The position numbers and the translations under genes are program-made. Source: Brachyspira pilosicoli P43/6/78 (lineage in GTDB: Bacteria > Spirochaetota > Brachyspiria > Brachyspirales > Brachyspiraceae). Taken from it: a stretch of DNA of 64,000 nt. The stretch spans positions 1,364,001 to 1,428,000 of the forward strand of contig NC_019908.1 in assembly GCF_000325665.1 (NCBI RefSeq), read 5' to 3'. The notes below the pieces were generated by a model that was not told the origin of the DNA, did not search any database, and saw nothing but the letters and a program-made list of their open reading frames with translations. This document shows, in pieces, positions 16,746-25,429 of this stretch (the first letter of the stretch is position 1; each line of letters opens with the position of its first letter).

Positions 16746-16823
16746 AGTTTTTTATTTTATTCAACTTTTTCCCGCCTTAGCTTTGCGGACTTCATCAAAG
16801 AACCAAAAAGTGCAAGTATTTAG
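16746..16823 (+). repeat. Intergenic repeat family A, copy A2
   Basis: Starts TTTTATTCAACTTTTTCCCG and continues through CCTTAGC, GCGGACTTCATCAAAGAACC and AAAAGTGCAAGTATTTA. GC content is locally far above the surroundings. It is nearly collinear with the copies at 39188 and 42801, which carry extra internal modules. Confidence 0.65.
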
Positions 16824-16856
16824 GTTTTTATATCTAAGAAATATATATAAAATAAA

Positions 16857-16889
16857 AGAGCTATCACTAATTAAATTAGCAATAGCTCT
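16857..16889 (-). terminator. Intrinsic terminator of the mgl operon
   Basis: A long hairpin: AGAGCTAT pairs with ATAGCTCT, and CTAAT with ATTAG, with small internal mismatches. On the minus strand it is followed by TTTTATTTTAT. It lies 21 bases after the 46-residue gene that ends the operon. Confidence 0.75.
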
Positions 16890-16909
16890 ATTATTATTTT
16901 AATAAATAA

Positions 16910-17050
16910 CTACATCAAGCCTTTGATATATCTAATCAATTCAGCAACCACAAAAATTAGAAACACAAATCCAAAAAATATCCAAGACTTAATAGTTCTT
17001 TTTCTTGTCTCTTTTTTATTAAACTCTGTTCTAAAAGGATCATTTTCCAC
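16910..17050 (-). CDS. Small membrane protein at the end of the mgl operon (46 residues)
   Basis: A GTG-started frame begins 6 bases after the mglC stop codon, with AGG overlapping the mglC end. It encodes a charged N-terminal half with a Lys/Arg-rich block (about 12-21), one hydrophobic helix (about 23-38) and a short basic tail. The stop is followed by the operon terminator at 16857-16889, so the gene lies inside the transcription unit. An in-frame stop just upstream fixes the GTG as the only plausible start. I recognise no family. A role as an accessory subunit of the Mgl permease is inference from position. Confidence 0.6.
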   Translation of the reverse strand: MENDPFRTEFNKKETRKRTIKSWIFFGFVFLIFVVAELIRYIKGLM

Positions 17051-17056
17051 AATTCA

Positions 17057-18079
17057 TCAAACCTTTTTCAAATATTTTTGAGTATCAACAGCAACAGCAG
17101 CAATGATGATAGCACCTTTAATAATGTATTGCATATAAGGTGAAATACCAACGAAAGTCATACCGTAGTTAATAACTTGGAATATCAAAACCCCAGAAAC
17201 AATACCCAAAATAGAACCAATACCTCCAGAGAATGAAACTCCTCCAACAACGCAGGCAGCAATAGCATCAAGTTCGTATCCATTACCTAAGTTGTTTGTA
17301 GCAGAACCAACCCTAGCAACCTCTAATGAACCAGCTATACCATATAAAGCACCAGCCATAGTATAAACTATCATAAGAGTAAGAGGAATGTTTACACCGC
17401 TTACAGCAGCAGCTTCAGGGTTGCCTCCAACCGCAAATATGTTTTTACCTAATTTAGTTTTGTTCCAAATTACCCACATAATTAAAGTAATAATTACAGC
17501 AAATATTATTAAGTATGATATTGTAAGTCCGCCTATTTTTATACCGCCTTGAGCTAAATTAGTAAATCTAGGGTCAAGTCCGCCAATAGGCTGAGCACCA
17601 TAAGGAGGTCTGTCAAAATAAGTACTAGTAACACCGTAAAGTATTAGCTGCATACCCAAAGTAGCAATAAATGGAGTTACATAAAGTTTAGAAATAATAA
17701 AACCATTTATAAAACCAAATATCATAAGTATAACCATTACCAATAATATAGGTACTATAACAGGAAGTAAAGGCAAATCAGGATACATTCTAGTAGGATT
17801 GCTCATAGATTGTAGTAAAGAAGCACTAACAACCGCAGCAAGACCAACAGCCCTACCAGCACCAAGGTCGTTACCTTGAGTTACTAGCAAAGTACCAATA
17901 CCAACAGCAATAATCATACGAGTAGAAGCCTGAGCAAAAATGTTTACAAAGTTGCTAAGTCTAAAGAAAGATGGCTCTTTAATAATAATACCAATAAGTA
18001 TAAGCAAAAGTGCTGCAAATATGGCATTATTCAGTATAAATTTTAATATTTTGTTTATAGTAGAATTTCTGTCTGACAT
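17057..18079 (-). CDS. mglC: Galactose/methyl-galactoside ABC transporter permease
   Basis: This 340-residue protein has about ten hydrophobic segments and matches the ribose/galactose-type permeases (BPD_transp_2). Visible signatures are TLLVTQGNDLGAGRAVGLAA near residue 60 and AVGGNPEAAAVSGVN near 215. Near 270 it has ACVVGGVSFSGGIGS, the cytoplasmic loop that contacts the ATPase. It would form the membrane channel for sugar imported by MglB with MglA. AAGGAA precedes the ATG by 8 bases. It is the third gene of the mglB-mglA-mglC operon. Confidence 0.9.
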   Translation of the reverse strand: MSDRNSTINKILKFILNNAIFAALLLILIGIIIKEPSFFRLSNFVNIFAQASTRMIIAVGIGTLLVTQGNDLGAGRAVGLAAVVSASLLQSMSNPTRMYPDLPLLPVIVPILLVMVILMIFGFINGFIISKLYVTPFIATLGMQLILYGVTSTYFDRPPYGAQPIGGLDPRFTNLAQGGIKIGGLTISYLIIFAVIITLIMWVIWNKTKLGKNIFAVGGNPEAAAVSGVNIPLTLMIVYTMAGALYGIAGSLEVARVGSATNNLGNGYELDAIAACVVGGVSFSGGIGSILGIVSGVLIFQVINYGMTFVGISPYMQYIIKGAIIIAAVAVDTQKYLKKV

Positions 18080-18101
18080 ATATTATTCCTTTATTAATAA
18101 A

Positions 18102-19604
18102 TTATAAATATTTGGCAGATAATGCCATTATTTCTTCTTGATTAGTACTAGCTGTATCAACTATGCCCGCAACCCTTCCATTACTCATAACCATTATCCT
18201 ATCGGTTATACCAAGTAATTCAGGCATTTCAGAGCTAACCATAATAATAGTCTTACCTTCCGTAGCTAAATCTATTATAAGTTTATATATATCATATTTT
18301 GCCCCTACATCAATACCTCTAGTAGGCTCATCAAGCATAAGAATATCAGGAGCACTCAAAAGCCATCTGCCTAATATTACCTTCTGCTGATTACCTCCAG
18401 ATAATGATTGTATAGCAGTTTTCTCTGAAGGAGTCTTTACCTGCATACTGTCTATTACCCATTTAGTATCCTCTCTCATCTTCTTATTATTTAAAAATCC
18501 AAAATTACCTTTATAATTATCTATATTAGCTATTATAGAATTAAAATTAATAGAAAGCATACCAAATATACCAGTCTGTCTTCTTTCCTCTGTTACCAAA
18601 GCAAATCCATGCTTAATAGCTTTTCTTGTTGTATTATTTTTTATATCTTTATCATTTTTAATAATCTTACCGCTTGATAAAGTACGCATACCAAATATAC
18701 TTTCAAGCACCTCAGTTCTTTTTGCACCAACAAGACCGGCTATACCAAAAATCTCACCTTTTCTCACACTAAAATTAATATCAGTAAGAGAAGGCTGATA
18801 AAATGCTGTAAAATTTTGAATCTCCAAAATTCCTTCACCAGGAGTATTAGTTTTAGGAGGGAATCTATTAGTTAAATCACGACCTACCATCTGTTTAATA
18901 ATAAGGTCAGTTGTTAATTCTTTAGCAGGAGTAGTTGAAACAAACTTACCATCACGCATTATAGTAACTTCATCAGATATCTGTAATATCTCTTCCATTT
19001 TGTGTGAAATATATATCATACCAACGCCGCGGCTTTGAAGCTTTCTTATTATTTTAAACAATTTAGCAACTTCTTTTTCTGTAAGCGAACTAGTAGGCTC
19101 ATCTAAAACAAGTATTTTAGAATTGTATGATACTGCTTTTGCTATTTCAACCATTTGCATTTCAGATACTGATAGTGTGGATACTTTAGTTCTAGGGTCT
19201 AAAGGTATTTCTAAATCATCAAAAATAGCCTTAGTATCATTATACATTTTTTTCTCATCTACAAACCCTAATTTAGTAGGATATTTACCAAGCCAAATAT
19301 TATCTTGTATATTTCTTTGCCTAACCTGATTAAGCTCCTGGTGAACCATTGCTACACCATTATTCAAAGCTTGTTTAGGAGAAGTAAAATTCACTTCATT
19401 ACCATCTAATAATATTGTTCCTTCATCTTTATGGTAAATACCAAATAAACATTTCATAAGAGTGGATTTTCCAGCACCATTCTCTCCCATAAGAGCAACA
19501 ACATTTCCCTCTCTCACAACAAGTTCAGCCTTATCTAAAGCTTGAACACCAGGGAAATATTTTGATATGCCCTTCATCTCAAGAATTACTTTTCTCTCTT
19601 CCAT
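18102..19604 (-). CDS. mglA: Galactose/methyl-galactoside ABC transporter ATP-binding protein
   Basis: This 500-residue protein has two fused nucleotide-binding domains, as usual for monosaccharide transporters. In the first, Walker A is [12 protein letters not shown] (about 39-50), with a signature near [13 protein letters not shown] and Walker [12 protein letters not shown]. The second half has a degenerate Walker A (GLVGAKRTE), [15 protein letters not shown] and [13 protein letters not shown]. Degeneracy of the second Walker A is normal in this family. The ATG at 19604 follows AAGGAT. It is preceded by a hairpin in the mglB-mglA gap, likely setting relative expression. Confidence 0.93.
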   Translation of the reverse strand: MEERKVILEMKGISKYFPGVQALDKAELVVREGNVVALMGENGAGKSTLMKCLFGIYHKDEGTILLDGNEVNFTSPKQALNNGVAMVHQELNQVRQRNIQDNIWLGKYPTKLGFVDEKKMYNDTKAIFDDLEIPLDPRTKVSTLSVSEMQMVEIAKAVSYNSKILVLDEPTSSLTEKEVAKLFKIIRKLQSRGVGMIYISHKMEEILQISDEVTIMRDGKFVSTTPAKELTTDLIIKQMVGRDLTNRFPPKTNTPGEGILEIQNFTAFYQPSLTDINFSVRKGEIFGIAGLVGAKRTEVLESIFGMRTLSSGKIIKNDKDIKNNTTRKAIKHGFALVTEERRQTGIFGMLSINFNSIIANIDNYKGNFGFLNNKKMREDTKWVIDSMQVKTPSEKTAIQSLSGGNQQKVILGRWLLSAPDILMLDEPTRGIDVGAKYDIYKLIIDLATEGKTIIMVSSEMPELLGITDRIMVMSNGRVAGIVDTASTNQEEIMALSAKYL

Positions 19605-19668
19605 AAAAACAAAATCCTTAAAATTACACTTAAAAAAAATACGATATACGAAATTAAAAATATGAAAT

Positions 19669-19698
19669 TGGGGACATTATAAAAGCATAATATCCCCA
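19669..19698 (-). promoter_or_regulatory. Stem-loop between mglB and mglA
   Basis: GGGGA-T-ATTAT pairs with ATAAT-G-TCCCC around a 6-base loop (one internal G-U pair), with no T-run behind it. Such hairpins usually stabilise the upstream message, giving more binding protein than transporter. Confidence 0.6.
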
Positions 19699-19714
19699 TT
19701 CATAAAAATGATTA

Positions 19715-20767
19715 TTACTTATAAGCTTCTTCAGCTATAGTAACATTATCTGCAGTTATAGGAACATAAGGAACGCGTACTGCTTTTACTTCGTCTAAAG
19801 TCCAAGTAGTACCTTCTACTGGGTCTTTACCAGCAGCAACATTTAATGTTAAATCTACAAGAGCTTGAGATTGTCCAACTGGGTCATTAAGTACTGAACC
19901 TAATATTGTTCCTTTTTTGATTTCGTTTAACATATCAGGAATAGCATCTACACCTACTATAGGGATATATTTAGCTTTATCGCCTGTGTTGTATCCTAAA
20001 GCTTGTATAGATTGTAAAGCACCTAAAGCCATAGCGTCGTTGTTAGCAAAAATAAACTCTATTTTATCGCCATGTTTTTGTATCCAAGCATCTACTATAT
20101 CTTTAGCTTTTGCTGTATCCCACATAGCTGTTTGTTCTGCCTCTAATTTTTCTACTTTAAGACCATTATTAGTAATATACATAGTTACATGAGAAGTTCT
20201 TGCTTCTGCATCTGGGTGGCCTGGTTCGCCTTTAATTAATACGTATTGTATAACACCGTCACCGTTTTTATCTAAAGTAGGATCTGCTTTCCAAGCATCT
20301 ACAACGATTTTACCTTGCATATCGCCAGATTCTTCTGGAGTAGTACCTACATACCAAGTTTTATCATAGCTAGCCATAGCTTGAGCACTAGGCTGTTTGT
20401 TAAAGAATACTACTGGTATATTTTTAGCTTTAGCTTTGTCTATAATAGTTTGAGCTGCTTGAGGGTCAACTAAGTTAATTGCTAAAGCTTTAACATCTTT
20501 GTTTATCATAACATCTACTTGGTCATTTTGTTGAGCTTGGTTATTTTGAGAATCGTTAATTATCAAATTAGCTTTGCCTGCTATTTTACTTTCGATGTTT
20601 CTTCTGTAGAAAGACATGAAGTTATCATCATAACGATAAATTGTAACCCCAATTAGTGGACCATTAGCATCTGAAGTTGCTGCATTGTCTTTAGTGCCGC
20701 CGCCGCAAGATACCATGAAAATTGTTGCTATTATAAGCATAGAACTTATAATGGATATTTTTTTCAT
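19715..20767 (-). CDS. mglB: Galactose/glucose-binding lipoprotein of the mgl transporter
   Basis: This 350-residue periplasmic binding protein has a lipoprotein signal with Cys21 (VSCGGG). It should bind galactose or glucose and deliver it to MglA and MglC. The type I binding-protein fold is recognisable from GVTIYRYDDNFMSFYRRNIE near residue 41 and ALAINLVDPQAAQTIID near 95. FANNDAMALGALQSIQ near 243 and VGVDAIPDMLNEIKKGTILG near 275 also fit. AAGGAG precedes the ATG by 8 bases. In Brachyspira, mgl-type lipoproteins are known surface antigens (general knowledge). It is first in the operon. Confidence 0.92.
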   Translation of the reverse strand: MKKISIISSMLIIATIFMVSCGGGTKDNAATSDANGPLIGVTIYRYDDNFMSFYRRNIESKIAGKANLIINDSQNNQAQQNDQVDVMINKDVKALAINLVDPQAAQTIIDKAKAKNIPVVFFNKQPSAQAMASYDKTWYVGTTPEESGDMQGKIVVDAWKADPTLDKNGDGVIQYVLIKGEPGHPDAEARTSHVTMYITNNGLKVEKLEAEQTAMWDTAKAKDIVDAWIQKHGDKIEFIFANNDAMALGALQSIQALGYNTGDKAKYIPIVGVDAIPDMLNEIKKGTILGSVLNDPVGQSQALVDLTLNVAAGKDPVEGTTWTLDEVKAVRVPYVPITADNVTIAEEAYK

Positions 20768-20807
20768 AATAGAAAACTCCTTAATTTAATTAATATTCTA
20801 TAATTTT

Positions 20808-20835
20808 AGTATATAAATTTTATTGATTAAATCAA
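20808..20835 (-). promoter_or_regulatory. Promoter of mglBAC with overlapping palindrome
   Basis: Minus strand TTGATT (20830-20835), 16-base spacer, TATACT (20808-20813). The -35 box lies inside a 13-base palindrome, TTGATT-A-AATCAA (20823-20835), a possible repressor or activator site. Confidence 0.5.
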
Positions 20836-21011
20836 GTTTTTAATATTCAAATAAAAAACCTTTTAAATACTATCTTCATATCATTATAAAAATATAAAAT
20901 TTATTACATATACAATATGAAAACATAAAAATATTATAAGCTCTTTTACAAAAAATTTACTAAAAAATTCTGTTTTTAAATATAAAAAATTATTATTTTT
21001 ATATATCTGCA

Positions 21012-21038
21012 TAAAAACAATATAAAAAAATCCGATAA
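21012..21038 (+). promoter_or_regulatory. Sigma-28 (flagellar) type promoter
   Basis: TAAA (21012-21015), exactly 15 bases, then TCCGATAA (21031-21038), matching the flagellar consensus TAAA-N15-GCCGATAA at 11 of 12 positions. The start codon at 21068 with its GGAGG site follows at the expected distance. Confidence 0.65.
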
Positions 21039-21067
21039 TATACATATAAAACATTTGGAGGTTAAAA

Positions 21068-21256
21068 ATGGATATATCTATTAATTCTATTTATTCATCT
21101 AAAATGTTTCCATTAACTGGACATATGTATAGTGCAGGGCTTAATGTGTATAATTTATCTGATTCTATAAGCAGAATAAATGAGTTTGTCTCTGGACAGG
21201 GTACTTCAGTTAAAGTAAATTACAATTTAGGAAAGAATTTAGATGCATATGCTTAA
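21068..21256 (+). CDS. Hypothetical 62-residue protein, candidate member of the sigma-28 regulon
   Basis: The frame starts at an ATG 7 bases after GGAGG and ends just before a strong terminator, so it is a complete single-gene unit. The product has no signal peptide or membrane helix. It contains a Ser/Tyr-rich N-terminus, a short amphipathic helix (about 27-42, NVYNLSDSISRINEFV) and a Gly/Asn-rich tail. I do not recognise a family. It does not look like the anti-sigma factor FlgM, although the promoter places it in the flagellar regulon. Confidence 0.65.
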   Translation: MDISINSIYSSKMFPLTGHMYSAGLNVYNLSDSISRINEFVSGQGTSVKVNYNLGKNLDAYA

Positions 21257-21268
21257 AAAGTTAGTATG

Positions 21269-21303
21269 AGCCAATTGCAATTAAAGCAATTGGCTTATTT
21301 TTT
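21269..21303 (+). terminator. Intrinsic terminator of the 62-residue gene
   Basis: Perfect 10-bp stem AGCCAATTGC / GCAATTGGCT with a 7-base loop, followed by TATTTTTT. It reaches the stop of the convergent rluD-type gene. Confidence 0.85.
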
Positions 21304-22198
21304 AAATTTCATCTGAAATCAAAAAATCTCTAAAATAATCTGTATAATCAACTTCAAATTTCATAATCTCGCCGCTAATAGGGTGAGTAAACTCTATTTG
21401 CTTTGCTATAAGCATTAAATTACTATAATTTGAATAACTCTTAGAATATATCTTATCGCCCGCTACAGGAAATCCTTTATATGAACAATGAACCCTTATT
21501 TGATGAGTACGTCCTGTTTTAATATTAACCTCTATTAAAGTATGCTTTTTAAATCTGTTTAATACTTTTATATAACTCAACGCCTTCTTGCCGTCTTCAC
21601 GAACTGTCATTTTTTTTCTATATACGCTATGCCTTCCTATCGGCAAATTAATCTCATAAAAATTCTCTCTCAATACACCTATAACTATAGCATGATAAAT
21701 CTTTTTTATTGTTCTATTTTTAAATTGCTCTTGAATAGCAGAAACTATATCAGCATTCTTTCCTACAATCATTATACCAGAAGTATCTTTATCTAATCTA
21801 TGTATAATGCCTGCCCTACTCTTATCACCAACAAAATTAAAATCTTTTATATGATAAAGCAAAGCATTAACTAAAGTGCCATGCCTTTCAGAAGGAGAAC
21901 AATGAACACTCATATTGCAAGGCTTATTTACAACCAATAAATATTCATCTTCATACAAAATATCTAAATCAATATTCTCTGCTAATATATCCTCTTCTTC
22001 TTCATTATCATCTGTTTTAATGTTTATCTCTACAATATCATTAAGTTTTAGAGAATATGAAAGTTTTTTTATATTACCATTAACTAGTATGGAAGATAAA
22101 TAATTTTTTACCTGAGACCTGCTTATATTTAATTTCTCGCTTACAAATATATCAAGTCTTTTATTTAAATCTTTTTCTTCTATTGAAAATTTATACAT
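21302..22198 (-). CDS. rluD: RluA/RluD-family 23S rRNA pseudouridine synthase
   Basis: This 298-residue protein should convert specific uridines of 23S rRNA to pseudouridine. An N-terminal S4 RNA-binding domain (about 1-60) precedes the synthase domain. The catalytic Asp lies in the family motif HRLDKDTSGIMIVGKN (about 133-148), and GRTHQIRVH is present near 230. It starts 3 bases after the lspA stop and has no own ribosome site, so it is translationally coupled to lspA. That lspA-rluD order is a common operon. The exact target position, and hence the RluD name, is inferred from domain layout and context. Confidence 0.88.
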   Translation of the reverse strand: MYKFSIEEKDLNKRLDIFVSEKLNISRSQVKNYLSSILVNGNIKKLSYSLKLNDIVEINIKTDDNEEEEDILAENIDLDILYEDEYLLVVNKPCNMSVHCSPSERHGTLVNALLYHIKDFNFVGDKSRAGIIHRLDKDTSGIMIVGKNADIVSAIQEQFKNRTIKKIYHAIVIGVLRENFYEINLPIGRHSVYRKKMTVREDGKKALSYIKVLNRFKKHTLIEVNIKTGRTHQIRVHCSYKGFPVAGDKIYSKSYSNYSNLMLIAKQIEFTHPISGEIMKFEVDYTDYFRDFLISDEI

Positions 22199-22201
22199 TT
22201 A

Positions 22202-22756
22202 TTATTTATTTTCTTTTTTTGCTTTTTTAAAAGTACTATCAAAATCTTCTTTAAAGAAAAATACTCCAATCGCTATAACTACAATACCTATAGTAATGGC
22301 AGCATCGGCAATATTATAATTCCAAGGAAATCTAATTTTTAAATTAAAACCCATATTAATAAAATCTGTTACAAAGCCTCTCATAATCCTATCTAATAAA
22401 TTGCCCATAGCTCCGCCTAACACCATACTAAAACCAACAATAGATATTCTCTGTTTTTTCTTATCTATGATAGTTATTATATAAAATACAACAATCATCG
22501 CTAAAAAAACAACAACCTTTAAAAACTCAGGTATAATATGCTGTATAACCTCTGGTACATTATTGAGAAAGCCAAAAGAAACTCCATAATTTCTTGTATA
22601 TATAAATATTAGTATATCTCCAATAATATTTTTATAAACAATAGGCTGTAAATACTTATCAATAAAATATTTTGAAACAGTATCTGCTATAAATATTAAT
22701 ATAGATATTAAAAAATATATCTTTTTGTCTTTTATCTGCAATAAAATCTTACTCAT
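22202..22756 (-). CDS. lspA: Lipoprotein signal peptidase (signal peptidase II)
   Basis: This 184-residue inner-membrane aspartyl protease should cut the signal peptide from prolipoproteins just before the lipidated Cys. It has four hydrophobic segments. The catalytic aspartates lie in GNLLDRIMRGFVTDFI (about 117-132) and YNIADAAI (about 147-154), and the conserved RNYGVSFGFL segment is near 55. AAGGAA precedes the ATG. It serves the many lipoproteins seen in this window. The sequence is complete, with a slightly longer basic C-terminal tail than usual. Confidence 0.93.
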   Translation of the reverse strand: MSKILLQIKDKKIYFLISILIFIADTVSKYFIDKYLQPIVYKNIIGDILIFIYTRNYGVSFGFLNNVPEVIQHIIPEFLKVVVFLAMIVVFYIITIIDKKKQRISIVGFSMVLGGAMGNLLDRIMRGFVTDFINMGFNLKIRFPWNYNIADAAITIGIVVIAIGVFFFKEDFDSTFKKAKKENK

Positions 22757-22884
22757 AAAAAATAAATTCCTTATATAATCAAGTGCTAATAATAATTTAT
22801 ATTAATAAAAATTACAACCTAGAAAAACTAAATAAAAAAAATTATATTTATAAATTAATATAATTTAAAAATAATGCTTTTATA

Positions 22885-22912
22885 TTGATATTATATATTT
22901 TTTGTATATAAT
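22885..22912 (+). promoter_or_regulatory. Promoter of coaD predicting a leaderless mRNA
   Basis: TTGATA (22885-22890), 16-base spacer, TATAAT (22907-22912). Only 8 bases separate the -10 box from the ATG at 22921, and there is no ribosome site. Confidence 0.6.
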
Positions 22913-22920
22913 TTACTATT

Positions 22921-23409
22921 ATGAAAAATGGAAAAGTAATATTTCCGGGTACTTTTGACCCTTTTACTTTGGGACACCTTGATGTTCTCTATAGACTTGC
23001 TGATATATTTGAAGAAGTATATATATCTGTGGCTGTAAACTTAGAAAAATCTCCAACTTTCACTATAGAAGAAAGAAAGGCGATGATTGAAAAAGTTATT
23101 GGAAATAATGATACAATAAAAATAGTGTCTATATCTGGGCTTGTTACAGAATATATGAAGCAAAATGATATAAGAGTATTGGCTAGAGGAATAAGAGACA
23201 GCGAAGATTTATATTATGAACTTAAAATGTCAAGAATGAATAAATTATTATACCCAGAGATGGATACTATATTCTTACATACATCTGAGCATTATGCTTA
23301 TATAAGTTCGTCTCTCATTAAAGAGATACTTAAATTTAATGGACCTATAGATGGTTTAGTTCCAGAAGTTTTAATAGATGATATTAAATCCAAATTCATA
23401 AAAAAATAA
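22921..23409 (+). CDS. coaD: Phosphopantetheine adenylyltransferase
   Basis: This enzyme should transfer AMP to 4'-phosphopantetheine, the penultimate step of coenzyme A synthesis. At 162 residues it is the normal CoaD length. The nucleotidyltransferase motif is [10 protein letters not shown] (about 8-17), and the second motif ISSSLIKEI lies near the C-terminus. [21 protein letters not shown] around residue 90 is typical, shown here in outline as RGIRD...YELKM. It lacks a ribosome site and appears to be translated from a leaderless message. CoaBC, the preceding steps in the pathway, is encoded at 34798. Confidence 0.95.
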   Translation: MKNGKVIFPGTFDPFTLGHLDVLYRLADIFEEVYISVAVNLEKSPTFTIEERKAMIEKVIGNNDTIKIVSISGLVTEYMKQNDIRVLARGIRDSEDLYYELKMSRMNKLLYPEMDTIFLHTSEHYAYISSSLIKEILKFNGPIDGLVPEVLIDDIKSKFIKK

Positions 23410-23450
23410 AATAATAAATAAAACATCAAAAAACGAATAAAGATTAGAAT

Positions 23451-24761
23451 ATGAAAAATTTTTACTTAGAAAATTACGGCTGCCAAATGAATAAAGCAGA
23501 TTCAAATAGTTTAATAAACTCATTAATGCAAGAAGGCTTTATACAAACAGAAAATCATGAAAATGCTGATAATATTATAATAAATACATGCAGTGTAAGA
23601 GCACATGCTGAAGAGAGAGTTTTTTCAAGGGTAAAGCTATTTAATGCAAACAGGAAAAAAAACAAAAAAGATACAAAAATAATCATTATGGGCTGTATGG
23701 CTCAAACTTCTAAAGAACATCTTGAGAGTTTAGGTGTTGATAAAATATTTGATGTATACAATGAAGTTAATATAATAGACTATTTGAAAGATGAAGAGGT
23801 TTTTGTAAGAAAGTTTAATGATAATTATATATTTAATAAGTCTTATGTTGATGAAGACAAACCGCACAAAGCATTCATACCAATTACGCATGGATGCAAC
23901 AACTGGTGCACATATTGTATAGTACCTCACACCAGAGGAAAGATGATTAGCAGAAAATCTGAAGAGATATTAGATGAAGTAAAAAGGCTTATTGATGAAG
24001 GAGCTAAAGAAATTACGCTTCTTGGGCAGAATGTTAACTCTTATGGGCTTGATATTGATAATGAAATAAACTTTACAGAGTTATTATACAAGATAGACAA
24101 AGTAATAGATGAAAAAGCAAAAGATAAAGTGTGGATAAGATTTTTAACTTCACACCCTAAAGATTTTGATAAAGAACTTGCTGATGCTATATGGAGTTTA
24201 AATAGCTTATGCAAGCATATACATCTTCCTTTTCAAAGCGGTTCGGATAGAATATTATCTTTAATGAATAGAAAATATACAAAAGAAGAATATATTAAAA
24301 AAGTATCATTTTTAAGAGAGCATGCCGATGATTTTCCTATTTCTACGGATATAATAGTTGGTTATGCTGATGAAACTGAAGAGGAATATCAAGAAACATT
24401 AGATTTACTTGAAAGCATTGGTTTTGAAGAGGCTTATTTATATAAATATTCTGAGAGAGAAGGCTCTATTGCATACAAAAAGAAAGTGCAATATGATAAA
24501 GTTGCGGGGGCAAGAAGACTCACTCAAATAGTTAACTTCCAAAGAGAATTGGCACAAAAATTACTCTCTAAACAAGTTGGCAAAAAAGCTTATATTATGA
24601 TAGATGATATTGCTAAGGATAATATGCATTATTTATGCAGAAGCAAAGAAAACAGAATAGTTTTAATAAAAAAAGAAAAAGAACTTAATATGGGTGATAT
24701 ATATTACTGTGAGATAACAGAAATAAAAAATCATACTTTGATTGGAAATTTAATAAATTAA
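23451..24761 (+). CDS. miaB: tRNA-2-methylthio-N6-dimethylallyladenosine synthase
   Basis: This radical SAM methylthiotransferase modifies A37 of tRNAs reading codons that begin with U. The N-terminal UPF0004 domain starts with NYGCQMNKADS (Cys11 is one auxiliary cluster ligand). The radical SAM motif is in HGCNNWCTYCIVPHTRG (about 147-163). A TRAM-type domain ends the protein (about 370-436). The MQMN form of the first motif and the overall length (436) favour MiaB over MtaB or RimO. No strong ribosome site is visible. It follows coaD after 41 bases and may be co-transcribed with it. Confidence 0.92.
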   Translation: MKNFYLENYGCQMNKADSNSLINSLMQEGFIQTENHENADNIIINTCSVRAHAEERVFSRVKLFNANRKKNKKDTKIIIMGCMAQTSKEHLESLGVDKIFDVYNEVNIIDYLKDEEVFVRKFNDNYIFNKSYVDEDKPHKAFIPITHGCNNWCTYCIVPHTRGKMISRKSEEILDEVKRLIDEGAKEITLLGQNVNSYGLDIDNEINFTELLYKIDKVIDEKAKDKVWIRFLTSHPKDFDKELADAIWSLNSLCKHIHLPFQSGSDRILSLMNRKYTKEEYIKKVSFLREHADDFPISTDIIVGYADETEEEYQETLDLLESIGFEEAYLYKYSEREGSIAYKKKVQYDKVAGARRLTQIVNFQRELAQKLLSKQVGKKAYIMIDDIAKDNMHYLCRSKENRIVLIKKEKELNMGDIYYCEITEIKNHTLIGNLIN

Positions 24762-24871
24762 AAAAAATATTCAAATAATTTGTGAAAAAAAAATTCATTT
24801 TCTGTTTATATATTTGCAATTTTTTTTGTTAAATGGTAAAATTTTATTATAATAATTTTAGGGGTAGCATC

Positions 24872-25429
24872 TTGAGTTGTAATATTTGTGGCAAGAATCT
24901 TGCCGTTTTACATATAAAAGAATCTATAGGCAATAAAAAATACGAAATGCATATCTGCGAAGAATGCGAAAAAAAAATGAATATAATGGAAAAATGTATA
25001 GAGCTTGAATTTAATAACTTGCATACAATATTTCCAGAATCTAAACCAGTCGTTGATATAAAAAAGAAAAGTGTAAAAAGACCTAAACTAAAAGATAAAA
25101 TATGCCCTTCTTGCGGTTATTCTTTAAGAGAGTTTAAAAAAACAGGTATAATGTCTTGTCCTCAATGTTATGAGAACTTCTCTAAAAGTATAGCTAAATA
25201 TGTAAGAAAAATACATACTTACAACAAACACTTAGGAAGAGTTGCCAATAAAAATCTTACTAATAGAGATATAGAAGAAAAAATTAAACAATATGAAGCT
25301 ACTATGGATATGCTCATCAAAATAGAAAACTATGAAGAAGCTTCTATTATTAAAAATAAAATAGAAAACCTTAAACAAACTTTAAATATAAAAGAAACTT
25401 TAAGTGAAAATAAAGATGTCCGCAGATAA
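24872..25429 (+). CDS. mcsA: McsA-like zinc-finger protein with UvrB/UvrC motif
   Basis: McsA is the activator and adaptor of the protein-arginine kinase McsB in the Clp stress system. I start at the TTG at 24872 (MSCNICGKN...), because AGGGG lies 7 bases upstream; an ATG 13 codons earlier has no ribosome site. The product (about 185 residues) has two zinc-finger pairs at the N-terminus (CNIC and CEEC) and two more in the middle (CPSC and CPQC). A C-terminal helical UVR motif (about 140-175) completes the McsA layout. It overlaps the start of the mcsB-like gene by 14 bases. Confidence 0.85.
   Translation: MSCNICGKNLAVLHIKESIGNKKYEMHICEECEKKMNIMEKCIELEFNNLHTIFPESKPVVDIKKKSVKRPKLKDKICPSCGYSLREFKKTGIMSCPQCYENFSKSIAKYVRKIHTYNKHLGRVANKNLTNRDIEEKIKQYEATMDMLIKIENYEEASIIKNKIENLKQTLNIKETLSENKDVRR

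Noticed and set aside
16596-16823. 75-codon open frame between msrA and the mgl operon
   Set aside because: It consists of AT-rich spacer and family A repeat; the same translated fragments recur with each repeat copy.
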